The notes: generated by a model from the letters alone, not told the origin. 64,000 nucleotides of DNA from Trichocoleus sp. FACHB-46 (GCF_014695385.1 NZ_JACJOD010000008.1:1-64000); one strand, 5' to 3'. Shown: positions 53,773 to 62,424, counted from the first letter of the stretch. Made by a program: numbers and translations.

Positions 53773-54564
53773 AGCTGACTCAGCTCGACAAGCTCTCATA
53801 CCCCAGAAGATCAAGTTGGGGTCAATGGTGACTTGGGCCGCTAATTCAGAATGCTGGCTTTGCAAATACTGGTGTAGTAGGGCGCGATCGCCCCCTGTTA
53901 TCACCACAGCACAATGCGGAAACTCTTGCCACCAAGCTTGGACAAAATCCACCACTCCCGCCAAAACCGTGTAGATAATCCCGCTAGCGATCGCGTCTTC
54001 CGTATCATTGGCCCAGCGCTTTGGTAACGTTTCGGGTAAGGCGATCGCAGGGAGAGCAGCGGTTTTCTGAGCCAGCGATTGCACTTGTAAACTCAGTCCT
54101 GGCAGAATCGCCCCCCCAACGAGTTGTCGCTCAGCATTACCGCCTGTGAATGTCAGTGCTGTGCCCGCATCAATTACTAAGGCAGGCCAACCATATACTT
54201 CTCCTGCTCCCCATAACGCTAAGGCGCGATCGATTCCTAAGGTGGGGTAGCTGTGCTGTAGGGGAATTTGGGCAAGCATGAGGGTTTGTAGCTGGCGATA
54301 GGTTTGCCAAATAGCTGTTTGCTCTGAAACCACAGACGCTAAGACAATTGGCAATTCGTCAGAATTTTCTCCTTGCGATCGCCTGACTACCTTTTCCCTA
54401 CTAAGTGAAGCTTTTTCTAAAATCTTCCCCAGATTTGGGGAGCTAGGGGGGCCAGAGTTAGTTAAATGCTCACTATCCCAAGCTGATTGCAATTGGTCGC
54501 CGACAAACCAAGCCCAATGCAGCCGGGAATTGCCAATCATTAAAGCGAGCCAGCTTTTATCCAC
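53764..54564 (-). CDS. coaX: Type III pantothenate kinase
   Basis: Phosphorylates pantothenate, the first step of coenzyme A synthesis, using an ASKHA fold that is not feedback inhibited by CoA. The 266 residues show L-M-I-G-N-S-R-L-H-W-A at the start (phosphate loop), G-I-D-R-A-L-A-L-W-G-A, V-I-D-A-G-T-A-L-T-F-T and G-G-A-I-L-P-G-L (ribose/ATP loops) and V-I-T-G-G-D-R near the end. Residues 35-65 are longer and more variable than usual. GTG start. Confidence 0.9.
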   Translation of the reverse strand: MDKSWLALMIGNSRLHWAWFVGDQLQSAWDSEHLTNSGPPSSPNLGKILEKASLSREKVVRRSQGENSDELPIVLASVVSEQTAIWQTYRQLQTLMLAQIPLQHSYPTLGIDRALALWGAGEVYGWPALVIDAGTALTFTGGNAERQLVGGAILPGLSLQVQSLAQKTAALPAIALPETLPKRWANDTEDAIASGIIYTVLAGVVDFVQAWWQEFPHCAVVITGGDRALLHQYLQSQHSELAAQVTIDPNLIFWGMRACRAESASA

Positions 54565-54695
54565 AAGCGATTAAGTATAAATACATATAGAATTGCTTAA
54601 CTTACCTATCAGGTCTTTCAACCCAGCTTTTTAAATCCACATGTGACAATAGGAAAAGGCGATCGCCTCAGCCAGGTTTGACGAGGAGATTTTAC

Positions 54696-56423
54696 ATGGT
54701 AGTGCTGACTGACCGGGCTCAACGTAGACTGACGATACAAACGAGCGAAATTGCTGCGGAAACCACCACGATTCGCTCATTAGATTGGGACCGCGATCGC
54801 TTTGACATCGAGTTTGGTCTAAAGAATGGCACGACCTACAACTCCTTTGTCATTAAAGGCGAAAAGATTGCGCTGGTCGATACGTCTCACGAGAAGTTTC
54901 GCCAACTCTACTTAGAGACGCTGACTCAGGTCGTAGACCCAGCCAAAATTGATTATTTGGTGATTAGCCATACCGAGCCAGACCACAGCGGCTTAGTACG
55001 GGATGTCTTGGCCTTGGCTCCCCAAGCGACGGTGGTGGGTTCTAAGGTGGCGATTCAGTTTCTTGAAGATTTGGTACATCAACCGTTTAAGCGGCAGATT
55101 GTCAAAAATGGCGATCGCCTAGATTTGGGCAATGGTCACGAATTGGAGTTTGTGATCGCGCCCAATCTGCACTGGCCTGACACCATCTTCAGTTACGACA
55201 CCAAGACGCAGATTCTCTTTACCTGCGATGCGTTCGGGATGCACTTCTGCGACGATCGCACTTTTGACGAAGACTTGAGCGAAATTGAAGCGGACTTTCG
55301 CTTCTACTACGAATGTCTGATGGCTCCCAATGCTCGTTCGGTGCTGTCTGCCCTGAAGCGTATGGGTGAACTACCAGAAGTGAAGCAGATTGCCACTGGA
55401 CACGGGCCGCTGCTGTACTACAACGTGGCGGAGTGGGTCGATCGCTACCGCAACTGGAGCCAAGCCAAAGCCAAGTCAGAAAAAACCGTGGCGGTGTTCT
55501 ACGTATCTGACTACGGCTACAGCGATCGCCTCTCGCAAGCTTTAGCAAGAGGCATCACCAAAACAGGTGTCGCCGTCGAGATGATGGATCTGAAATCGGC
55601 AGACCCGCAGGAAGTTCAAGAACTGGTGGGTCGGTCGGCAGGGTTAGCGATCGCCACTCCCCCTGTATCGGGGCCAGCTGCAGCCACTGCACAAGCCGCT
55701 CTTGGTACAGTCTTAGCCGCTGCGAAAGACAAGCAAGCCGTGGGGATTTTTGAATCCTACGGCGGCGAAGATGAACCTGTTGATCCCCTCTTGACACGGT
55801 TCAGAGAGTCGGGCTTGACCGTAGCCTTCCCAGCGGTGCGGATCAAAGACACGCCCAACGAATCCGTCTATCAGCTCTGTGAAGAAGCAGGGACTGACTT
55901 AGGCCAGTGGCTGACTCGCGATCGCGCTATCCAACAGATGAAGTCGCTCAACAGCGACCTTGACAAAGCTTTAGGGCGGATCAGTGGCGGTCTGTACATC
56001 ATCACCGCGAAAAAAGGTAATGTCGGTGGGGCGATGTTAGCCTCCTGGGTAGCCCAGGCCAGCTTTACTCCGCTGGGCTTCACGATCGCAGTTGCGAAAG
56101 ATCGGGCGATCGAATCTCTGATGCAAGTAGGCGATCGCTTTGTCCTCAATGTACTAGAAGAAGGCAATCATTTGGGCTTGATGAAACACTTCCTGAAGCG
56201 ATTCCCACCAGGGGCCGATCGTTTTGCTGGCGTGAAAACACAACCCGCTCAGAACGGTTCACCCATTCTCACTGAAGCGCTGGCTTATCTAGAGTGCGAA
56301 GTGAGCAGCCGTATGGAGTGCAACGACCACTGGATCGTTTACAGCACGGTACAGGAGGGACGAGTTTCTAATCCTGATGCCCTCACAGCTGTGCACCATC
56401 GCAAAGTGGGCAATCACTACTAA
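54696..56423 (+). CDS. flv3: Flavodiiron protein Flv3-type (diflavin)
   Basis: A 575-residue flavodiiron protein starting at the ATG after GACGAGGAG. Order: metallo-beta-lactamase-like diiron domain (about 35-265), flavodoxin-like FMN domain (about 275-420) and a C-terminal flavin-reductase domain (about 435-575). The iron ligands are intact: H92-x-E94-x-D96-H97, later L-H-W-P, T-C-D-A-F-G-M-H and G-H-G-P. Together with Flv1 it reduces O2 to water with electrons from photosystem I. The intact ligand set and the nearby Flv1-type gene are why it is called Flv3 rather than Flv1. A dispersed repeat follows the stop. Confidence 0.87.
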   Translation: MVVLTDRAQRRLTIQTSEIAAETTTIRSLDWDRDRFDIEFGLKNGTTYNSFVIKGEKIALVDTSHEKFRQLYLETLTQVVDPAKIDYLVISHTEPDHSGLVRDVLALAPQATVVGSKVAIQFLEDLVHQPFKRQIVKNGDRLDLGNGHELEFVIAPNLHWPDTIFSYDTKTQILFTCDAFGMHFCDDRTFDEDLSEIEADFRFYYECLMAPNARSVLSALKRMGELPEVKQIATGHGPLLYYNVAEWVDRYRNWSQAKAKSEKTVAVFYVSDYGYSDRLSQALARGITKTGVAVEMMDLKSADPQEVQELVGRSAGLAIATPPVSGPAAATAQAALGTVLAAAKDKQAVGIFESYGGEDEPVDPLLTRFRESGLTVAFPAVRIKDTPNESVYQLCEEAGTDLGQWLTRDRAIQQMKSLNSDLDKALGRISGGLYIITAKKGNVGGAMLASWVAQASFTPLGFTIAVAKDRAIESLMQVGDRFVLNVLEEGNHLGLMKHFLKRFPPGADRFAGVKTQPAQNGSPILTEALAYLECEVSSRMECNDHWIVYSTVQEGRVSNPDALTAVHHRKVGNHY

Positions 56424-56424
56424 A

Positions 56425-56518
56425 GACCTAACCCCCAGCCCCTTCCCTGCCAGGGAAGGGGAGAACGATAGAACGACTTAAAGCCCCTTGCCTATAGGAG
56501 AGGGGTTGGGGGAAGGTC
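56425..56518. repeat. Structured palindromic intergenic repeat (MITE-like)
   Basis: The ends GACCTAACCCCCAGCCCC and GGGGTTGGGGGAAGGTC are near-complementary. Two internal hairpins are CCCCTTCCCTGCCAGGGAAGGGG and GCCCCTTGCCTATAGGAGAGGGG. This C/G-rich pattern of nested hairpins is the kind found as dispersed elements between cyanobacterial genes. Confidence 0.85.
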
Positions 56519-56618
56519 AACCCGAATGACCCGAAAGGAGGTTTCGCCAGGTTGACAAAGACATTAAAGTGAGGCAAAGAGAGTGATGCTACGATAAGAG
56601 CACTCGGATAGGTGGACT

Positions 56619-56942
56619 ATGAACGTCGATGAAACGCGGGTTTTGAGCGCGCTAGAACGGAGACCGCTCACCGTAGAAAACTTAGCTCATGCCTTGGGTT
56701 GCCCGATCAGCGAAATGCACGAAGTTGTGCAGCAGCTCTGGCAGAAAGGCTACATTGACACCAGCCGAGCGACCGCTGAAAACCATCACGGTCATGGTCA
56801 GTGGCTCATGAGTCAGTTGCTGCCTTGGGGACACCCGCAAGCTCCAGTGGCAATTCACTCTAACTCTAAAACCTACTTCATCCTGACCTCGAAAGGACAT
56901 TTACATTTACACCCTATCTTGTCTCTGAATCAGGAAGCGTGA
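56619..56942 (+). CDS. Small winged-helix-like protein between the flavodiiron genes
   Basis: A 107-residue protein. Residues 1-52 look like a helix-turn-helix unit (R-V-L-S-A-L-E-R-R-P-L-T-V-E-N-L-A-H-A-L-G-C and E-V-V-Q-Q-L-W-Q-K-G-Y-I-D). The second half has His-rich stretches (N-H-H-G-H-G, H-L-H-L-H-P) that could bind a metal, and F-I-L-T-S-K-G like a wing. It could be a DNA-binding regulator or a metal-sensing adaptor. Its stop overlaps the GTG of the next gene (GTGA). Confidence 0.68.
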   Translation: MNVDETRVLSALERRPLTVENLAHALGCPISEMHEVVQQLWQKGYIDTSRATAENHHGHGQWLMSQLLPWGHPQAPVAIHSNSKTYFILTSKGHLHLHPILSLNQEA

Positions 56943-57628
56943 GTGAATTGATGGATTGGTTGCCCTGGCTCTCAGTGTTAGCAATTCCAGGGGTGATCAA
57001 TATTGCAGTGGCACTTAAACAGCTAGCAGATGACTGCAAATTCCTCCCTTTTTTTGAGCCTTTCAAAACTGGGGGAGTTTGGGTGTGGGCAGCCGCCCAG
57101 TTTTTGGTTCCTTGTTTCCTGTTTTGGATGACCACTTCGATGTCAACTCGACCCACAATCGACTGGGCCTTGGTGAGCCAAGCGCTAGGTTTTGGTGTGG
57201 GATTTGTCACATTGATGAATGCTCGGACTGACACGGGCTTTTTTACGTTAGACATCAAGATTATCTACGCCCGGTTGATTCGCGTCGCCTACGCCTTGAT
57301 TGCTTCCAAAGAAACAGGTCGCACCGCCGCCTTTTGGACCGATGTGGAACGGATCTTAAATCTTTGCCCCGATCTCACCGATGGAGTTGATTTCTTAGAA
57401 AATTACTTTAGAAACGATGTGTCACTGACCGCGGAGCAAAAGACAAATCGCCAAGAAAAGTTAGATGCAGTTTTGAAGAAAAATTCCCGCGCGGCGCAAG
57501 CCGAAGCTATTCTGGCGCTGATGGATGTTAGACGCGCAGATTTGCCAAACATGCTGCTGCGCTTTGGCTGTAGTCCCAATTTTCTCAAGCAACATTTTCC
57601 CAAAGCGAGAATCTATGGTGGAAACTAA
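56939..57628 (+). CDS. Membrane-associated protein coupled to flv1
   Basis: A 229-residue protein with GTG start inside the previous stop. Residues 1-110 contain about three hydrophobic spans (W-L-P-W-L-S-V-L-A-I-P-G-V, W-V-W-A-A-A-Q-F-L-V-P-C-F-L-F-W, and L-G-F-G-V-G-F-V-T-L). The rest is a soluble helical region ending L-R-F-G-C-S-P-N-F-L-K-Q-H-F. It overlaps flv1 by 14 bp, which implies translational coupling. I do not recognise a family; a role at the thylakoid with the Flv1/Flv3 enzyme is only an inference from position. Confidence 0.72.
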   Translation: MSELMDWLPWLSVLAIPGVINIAVALKQLADDCKFLPFFEPFKTGGVWVWAAAQFLVPCFLFWMTTSMSTRPTIDWALVSQALGFGVGFVTLMNARTDTGFFTLDIKIIYARLIRVAYALIASKETGRTAAFWTDVERILNLCPDLTDGVDFLENYFRNDVSLTAEQKTNRQEKLDAVLKKNSRAAQAEAILALMDVRRADLPNMLLRFGCSPNFLKQHFPKARIYGGN

Positions 57629-59330
57629 ACCCAGAGACGTACAAATCTTACCGATCGCCCTGGATACAACCGCTTTGCGATCGCGCAGTTGGACTCGTCT
57701 CCGCTTTGAGATTGAGTACGCCCGACAGCGAGGCACCACAGCCAACTCCTTCCTGGTTCGTGGGGATCAAACTGCTCTGATTGATCCGCCGGGTGAATCG
57801 TTTGCAGAAACCTATCTCACCGAATTAAAGAAGCGGCTGAATCTGAAGCAACTGGATTATGTAATTCTGGGGCACGTCAACCCTAACCGAGCGATCACGT
57901 TGCAAGCCTTGCTCGACATTGCGCCCCAAATTACCTTTGTTTGTTCCAATCCAGGGGCGATCGCTCTCCGCAAGGCGCTGGGTGAACAAGACCTCAATAT
58001 TCTGGTGGTGCGGGGAGAAGAAACCTTAGATCTGGGTCAGGGGCACCATCTTCAATTTATCCCCACGCCTAGCCCCCGCTGGCCCGACAGCCTCTGCACC
58101 TACGACCCCAAAACCCAAATTCTCTACACCGATAAATTCTTTGGAGCGCATATCTGTGGCGACCAGGTGTTTGATGAAGGCTGGACTGTCTTTAGTGACG
58201 ATCGCCGCTACTACTACGACTGTTTGATGGCTCCTCACGCTCGTCAAGTCGAGACGGCGCTGGATAAGCTAGCTGATCTAACAGTGAAGTTCTACGCGCC
58301 GGGACATGGGCCTTTGGTACGCTATGGCCTCACAGAACTAACCCATAACTACCAGCAGTGGAGCCAACAGCAGAAGTCGCAAGAACTTTCAGTGGCACTG
58401 CTGTACGCCTCAGCTTATGGCAACACTGCAACTCTGGCTCAGGCGATCGCGCGAGGCATTACCAAAGCAGGTGTTGGCGTAGAATCCATCAACTGCGAAA
58501 TTGCTGAACCGGGTGAAATCCAAGCAGCGGTGGAGAAGTGCGCCGGATTCATCATGGGTTCGCCCACCTTGGGTGGTCATGCTCCTACCCCGATTCAAAC
58601 CGCACTAGGAATTGTGCTCTCTACGGCAGCTAAGAACAAACTCGCCGGAGTGTTTGGTTCTTTTGGTTGGAGTGGGGAGGCGATCGACCTGATCGAAGGC
58701 AAGTTTAAGGATGCTGGATTTACCTTGGGTTTTGAGACGATTCGGGTCAAGTTCAAACCCACGGAAGTCACGATCAAAATGTGTGAGGAGGCGGGCACTG
58801 ACTTTGCCCAAGCGCTGAAGAAAGCCAAGAAGGTCCGAGAGCCGAGACAACCTGCGACCTCATTGGAGCAAGCGGTAGGCCGAATTGTCGGTTCGCTTTG
58901 CATCGTTACCTCTAAGCAAGAAGAGGTGGCGAGTGCGATGTTGGCTTCCTGGGTATCTCAAGCCACCTTTAGCCCGCCAGGTTTGACTGTGGCTGTGGCA
59001 AAAGAGCGGGCAATCGAATCCTTGATGTATCCTGGTAGCCGCTTTGTACTCAACGTTCTGGCGGAAGGGAACCATATTGGTTTAATGAAGCAATTTCTGA
59101 AGCCGTTTGGTCCTGCGGAAGACCGCTTCCAAGGTGTGGAGACAGAACTCACCAGTGATGGTGCTCCTATCCTCAAAGATGCACTGGCTTATATAGAATG
59201 CCGTATCGAAAACCGGATGGAATGTGGCGATCATTGGTTGCTGTATGCGATCGCGGATAGCGGTAAAGTCCTGCAACAGTCTAATGCCCTCACCGCCGTC
59301 CACCACCGCAAAACTGGCACCCATTATTAA
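57615..59330 (+). CDS. flv1: Flavodiiron protein Flv1-type with substituted iron ligands
   Basis: A 571-residue protein starting at the ATG at 57615, with the same three domains as Flv3 (diiron-like, flavodoxin-like, flavin reductase). The iron motif is changed: H87-V-N89-P-N91-R92 instead of H-x-E-x-D-H, and Y-T-D-K-F-F-G replaces C-D-A-F-G. Such loss of canonical ligands is the accepted mark of Flv1 (and Flv2), whose partner Flv3 keeps them; the pair acts as a heteromer. Its start overlaps the preceding gene by 14 bp. A terminator follows. Confidence 0.87.
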   Translation: MVETKPRDVQILPIALDTTALRSRSWTRLRFEIEYARQRGTTANSFLVRGDQTALIDPPGESFAETYLTELKKRLNLKQLDYVILGHVNPNRAITLQALLDIAPQITFVCSNPGAIALRKALGEQDLNILVVRGEETLDLGQGHHLQFIPTPSPRWPDSLCTYDPKTQILYTDKFFGAHICGDQVFDEGWTVFSDDRRYYYDCLMAPHARQVETALDKLADLTVKFYAPGHGPLVRYGLTELTHNYQQWSQQQKSQELSVALLYASAYGNTATLAQAIARGITKAGVGVESINCEIAEPGEIQAAVEKCAGFIMGSPTLGGHAPTPIQTALGIVLSTAAKNKLAGVFGSFGWSGEAIDLIEGKFKDAGFTLGFETIRVKFKPTEVTIKMCEEAGTDFAQALKKAKKVREPRQPATSLEQAVGRIVGSLCIVTSKQEEVASAMLASWVSQATFSPPGLTVAVAKERAIESLMYPGSRFVLNVLAEGNHIGLMKQFLKPFGPAEDRFQGVETELTSDGAPILKDALAYIECRIENRMECGDHWLLYAIADSGKVLQQSNALTAVHHRKTGTHY

Positions 59331-59351
59331 ACGCGCTTGCTGGTGAACCGT

Positions 59352-59383
59352 AAGGTGCGTGATTCACGCACCTTATTTTGTTT
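59352..59383 (+). terminator. Rho-independent terminator after flv1
   Basis: AAGGTGCGTGA pairs perfectly with TCACGCACCTT across a very short loop. ATTTTGTTT follows. Confidence 0.88.
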
Positions 59384-59455
59384 GAAAGAAAGTATTGAAT
59401 TTGAGCGATCGCTAAACAGATTCTAAAATGTTGGTAATTAGCGATCGCTCTCATG

Positions 59456-60196
59456 CTAAATACTGTGTGGTTCTTGTGGAGAAGTATCTATTACAGGCTC
59501 CAAAGGCGTGTTTCTAATATTAATTTCTATCGCTTGAATATAACGTCTTAAATAGACTAACAGCGCATAGATAAAGACGAGTACACCTGACATTTCTAAA
59601 GCCTCTTCAATCGTTGTTAGTAGTGCATAGGTAAAGTTATCTTGCCCGTGAAAAGTGGTGTATTGGCCAGCAATCATTTCCATGCCTAATGCACCGCTCA
59701 AATAGAGAAATGCTGCTAAGAAAAAAGAGCGTCGTGTTTTAGTAGGAAGTTGGGTCAAAAACTTCAAAAATCTTAGCCCTAAAAAAGCGACGAGCAGTCC
59801 ATAGGGAATCACCCAGGCAAAATAAAGAATCCCTCGTGTGCCTAGACTCGTACGCAGGGGGAGAATCAAAAGTTCATGTAGCCTCGCCGCTTCATCTATC
59901 GATAGAAATAAGAAAACCGCAGATAGAGCCCTCCAATCTTTAGAATTAGGGGTTGTTTCTTTAGGCTGGGCTTGAGCAATAATTGCTAACAAAACTGAGC
60001 AGGCTAGGAGAGAAATTGAGGCATACCAAGTAGGAATATTTCCCTCTTTATCAACATTAAATAGTCGGACAATTCCAAATAAATTGCCATGCCCTAAAAC
60101 GTGAGTAGAGAAGCTACCCGCTAAACTTGCTAAAAGCAACACCCCAATCACACCAGTGAGAAGGAGTGCAACTCGTTTGGGAGAAATAATGAACAT
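59456..60196 (-). CDS. Polytopic membrane protein with conserved-looking acidic/His motifs
   Basis: A 246-residue protein with about six hydrophobic segments (near 8-28, 58-78, 90-107, 125-147, 155-172 and 190-212). Charged residues sit at segment edges: S-I-D-E-A-A-R-L-H-E, G-A-L-G-M-E-M-I-A-G and T-T-I-E-E-A-L-E-M-S. Buried acidic and His residues in this spacing recall metal-dependent membrane hydrolases, but I cannot assign a family. Charged, Pro-rich C-terminus. No signal peptide beyond the first span. It lies convergent to flv1. Confidence 0.68.
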   Translation of the reverse strand: MFIISPKRVALLLTGVIGVLLLASLAGSFSTHVLGHGNLFGIVRLFNVDKEGNIPTWYASISLLACSVLLAIIAQAQPKETTPNSKDWRALSAVFLFLSIDEAARLHELLILPLRTSLGTRGILYFAWVIPYGLLVAFLGLRFLKFLTQLPTKTRRSFFLAAFLYLSGALGMEMIAGQYTTFHGQDNFTYALLTTIEEALEMSGVLVFIYALLVYLRRYIQAIEINIRNTPLEPVIDTSPQEPHSI

Positions 60197-60566
60197 GAGT
60201 AATTAATAATGTGATCTACAACTTGCAGAAGGCGAGCGCAGGCAAATTTCCCGACTCAGCCACCAGTGAGGTCAGAAAATTGCTAAACAACTGCCCTAGA
60301 GTCCATGAGTAAATTCAACAGTCAATCAGCTGAGGCACCTTGACGTTGGATTGAGCCTGCCGTACAGCTCCAAAGGGAATTAGCCAGCTCGACAGTAATT
60401 AAGTTCTGATTAAACCAAGTTTAACTGCAAGTTAAGAGTCTGTTTCTATACAAAAAGAGGTACCTCTATACAAAAAGAGGTACCCCTACTTCTATCTCTA
60501 GATACAAAGCGGCAGAAGAGTTGATTAACTGTTCTATGCCGTGGTTTTTACGCTCAGCGGCAAATT
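60197..60566. other. Gene-free region with a tandem repeat
   Basis: About 370 bp between the membrane protein gene and the phycobilin lyase, both read leftward. It contains two exact copies of a 20-bp unit (60445-60484) but no coding frame. It probably holds the promoter for the membrane protein and the 3' region of the lyase gene. Confidence 0.5.
60445..60484. repeat. 20-bp tandem direct repeat
   Basis: TCTATACAAAAAGAGGTACC occurs twice in succession, followed by a short degenerate CCTACTTCTATCTC continuation. Confidence 0.9.
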
Positions 60567-61103
60567 CTACATCCGTTTTTCTAAATATTGACCAATCATC
60601 TGCTGCTCACCCGCGCGCGAGATGATGGTTTGGCGAGTGCGATAGTTGTCACCCACCAGCTTCAGTTCTTCCTCAAACATCGAACCGTCGTATTCAGTCT
60701 TGAGGCAAAGGGTTTGAGGAGTTGAGAAGTGGTATTCCGCTTTCACAGGTTTGACTGTAGCGAAACCGCGATCGCGATACAGAATATTGCCAGCGGCCCC
60801 AAACAGCGTTGAACCTTTAGATTTCTTGCGGCCTGAGACGGACTCTCGGCTCTCCCAAGTAACGTGGGCTCCGCAACTAAGGCTGACTGCATCACTCAAT
60901 TCATGCAAGGCTGCCAAGCGTGCCAGTTTATCACAACCTGCTTCTAAGAAGCGAATGGTGATAAAGCTCACCATTTCTTGCGTCTCTCCTTCGGGAAGCG
61001 TGTAGTAGCGCCGTTCCGATCGCCACTGACCCTCCGATTTGCGGAAAAACTCAGCGATCAAAGCTTCCTCTGTCGTTTTTGCAAACTGTAGAAGTGGTGC
61101 CAC
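60567..61103 (-). CDS. cpcS: Phycobiliprotein lyase of the CpcS/CpeS family
   Basis: A 178-residue lipocalin-like protein that attaches phycocyanobilin (or a related bilin) to a cysteine of phycobiliprotein subunits. Family markers are F-F-R-K-S-E-G-Q-W-R-S-E-R-R-Y-Y-T-L near the N-terminus, W-E-S-R-E in the middle and the conserved C-terminus T-R-Q-T-I-I-S-R-A-G-E-Q-Q-M-I-G-Q-Y-L-E. The chromophore and target subunit cannot be told from sequence. It is monocistronic in this context. Confidence 0.9.
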   Translation of the reverse strand: MAPLLQFAKTTEEALIAEFFRKSEGQWRSERRYYTLPEGETQEMVSFITIRFLEAGCDKLARLAALHELSDAVSLSCGAHVTWESRESVSGRKKSKGSTLFGAAGNILYRDRGFATVKPVKAEYHFSTPQTLCLKTEYDGSMFEEELKLVGDNYRTRQTIISRAGEQQMIGQYLEKRM

Positions 61104-61511
61104 CGGAATCAGTCCCCTTACGAAGTACGGTAAAATTTATTTACTGTTCTTAATATTACTTATCGTAGCCATTCTAGGTGAACAAGTTTGTCACTGATGC
61201 TCCTATGGTGAAAGATACTTCGGTTCTTGTCATCCGCTGGCAGCAAGAGTTTACCTAGATTACAAGCTCTACATCCAGTGAGAGAGCGATCGCAAAACCT
61301 GCTCTTGATAGACTGCTTGATGGAGCAATAGGCCCGGTTACTCTATCTCCACAACAAGAAAGCCCACTGTGACGGGCTTGACAAATTAAATTTTTGGGTC
61401 TCGAGATTGAGGCGAATTTATCGAGTTGTCAGGGCGATCGCATTGAGCCTGAGTGAAGTCATGCCGTAGCCTATGGAGGATTTGATGACCTCTCGCCCTG
61501 ACATACTAGGT
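61104..61511. other. Gene-free region between hspA and the lyase gene
   Basis: About 410 bp between two leftward genes. A hairpin AAGCCC/GGGCTT (near 61350-61370) is followed by an AT-rich stretch. It may carry the lyase promoter. No open frame beyond about 20 codons. Confidence 0.45.
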
Positions 61512-61958
61512 TTAGCCTAGGTTGATTTTAACGACTTTGTTTTTCTCTCCATCAACTTTGGGCAAGGTTAAAGTCAGAACACCATTCTTGAATTCTGCTT
61601 CTACTTGCTCGTTCTTAACCCGGTTGGGGAGGGGGATGACACGCTGGAATTGACCATAACGAAATTCCGAGCGAATCATGCCTTTTTCTTCCGTTTTAGT
61701 TTCAGATTTCCGCTCACCTTGGATAGAAACAGCCTCAGCAGAAACTTGTACGTCTAGGTCTTGGGCTTCTAGCCCAGGTACTTCAACTTTGAGTTGAATT
61801 GCGTCACCTGTTTCATAGATTTCTGCGGCTGGGATAAAAGGAGTTCTAGTATTAGTTAAATCTCCTTCATCTCCATTAGCTAGGCGATCGAAGAGCCGAT
61901 TCATTTCTCGTTGTAGGCTATTAACTTCGCGGAAGGGTTCCCAACGTACGAGTGTCAT
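61512..61958 (-). CDS. hspA: Small heat-shock protein (Hsp20/alpha-crystallin family)
   Basis: A holdase chaperone. The real start is the ATG at 61958, seven bases after GGAGGTAAAA; a frame opening at 61973 actually covers the ribosome site. Then 148 residues: T-L-V-R-W-E-P-F-R-E and D-R-L-A at the N-terminus and an alpha-crystallin domain (about 45-135) with P-A-A-E-I-Y-E-T, I-Q-G-E-R-K-S-E, R-S-E-F-R-Y-G-Q-F-Q-R and N-G-V-L-T-L-T-L-P-K. I saw no CIRCE (TTAGCACTC-N9-GAGTGCTAA) upstream, so control is by another route. Confidence 0.95.
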   Translation of the reverse strand: MTLVRWEPFREVNSLQREMNRLFDRLANGDEGDLTNTRTPFIPAAEIYETGDAIQLKVEVPGLEAQDLDVQVSAEAVSIQGERKSETKTEEKGMIRSEFRYGQFQRVIPLPNRVKNEQVEAEFKNGVLTLTLPKVDGEKNKVVKINLG

Positions 61959-61973
61959 ATGTTTTACCTCCAA

Positions 61974-62424
61974 TACTTGATGCAGGGGAGTGAGACTGCA
62001 ACTAGCTCATTGATTCAACCTTGTTAAGCTCTGCTCTGTAGAGGTTCTAGCTAGTTCATCTAACTCTCTCTAAGTATCAAAATAGCGAGTTAAAAAGTTT
62101 GAGTTGTTCGGTTCTTTCTCAAGAAGCGATCGCAATTACCGTACTGTAAAAGGCAGATTCTTTCAACTTTGTTGGTAGTCAATCGAAAGGTATTGTGGCG
62201 AATGAAAAAATGCGTAAAAAAGCGAGTGTTTGGGTGACTCGCGCTCGCTGGTTTTTAGGAATTTCTTACTGACATTTAGTAGTAATCCTGAGTTAATGTT
62301 CAAACGATAAATCACGAAGTTGCAACTTATGTAAGGTTATGTGAAAGTTTTACGGATTGATTGCTCACTTGATAGAAAATAACGATACTTGCTTTAACAG
62401 CATGATCCCCATTTTTTAAGCTTT
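61974..62424. other. Gene-free region between hspA and tetR with a minus-strand terminator
   Basis: About 450 bp, divergent promoters for hspA and the TetR gene. It includes the terminator-like hairpin at 62215-62242, which faces leftward and has no leftward gene to its right; a small RNA is possible (see findings). Confidence 0.5.
62215..62242 (-). terminator. Orphan minus-strand terminator hairpin
   Basis: On the minus strand GCGAGT and ACTCGC flank a 9-nt loop and are followed by TTTTTT. The stem is only 6 bp but GC-rich. A rightward alternative pairing (AGCGAG with CTCGCT, then TTTTT) also exists. Confidence 0.6.

Noticed and set aside
61974-62100. CIRCE element upstream of hspA
   Set aside because: I looked for TTAGCACTC-N9-GAGTGCTAA and did not find it.
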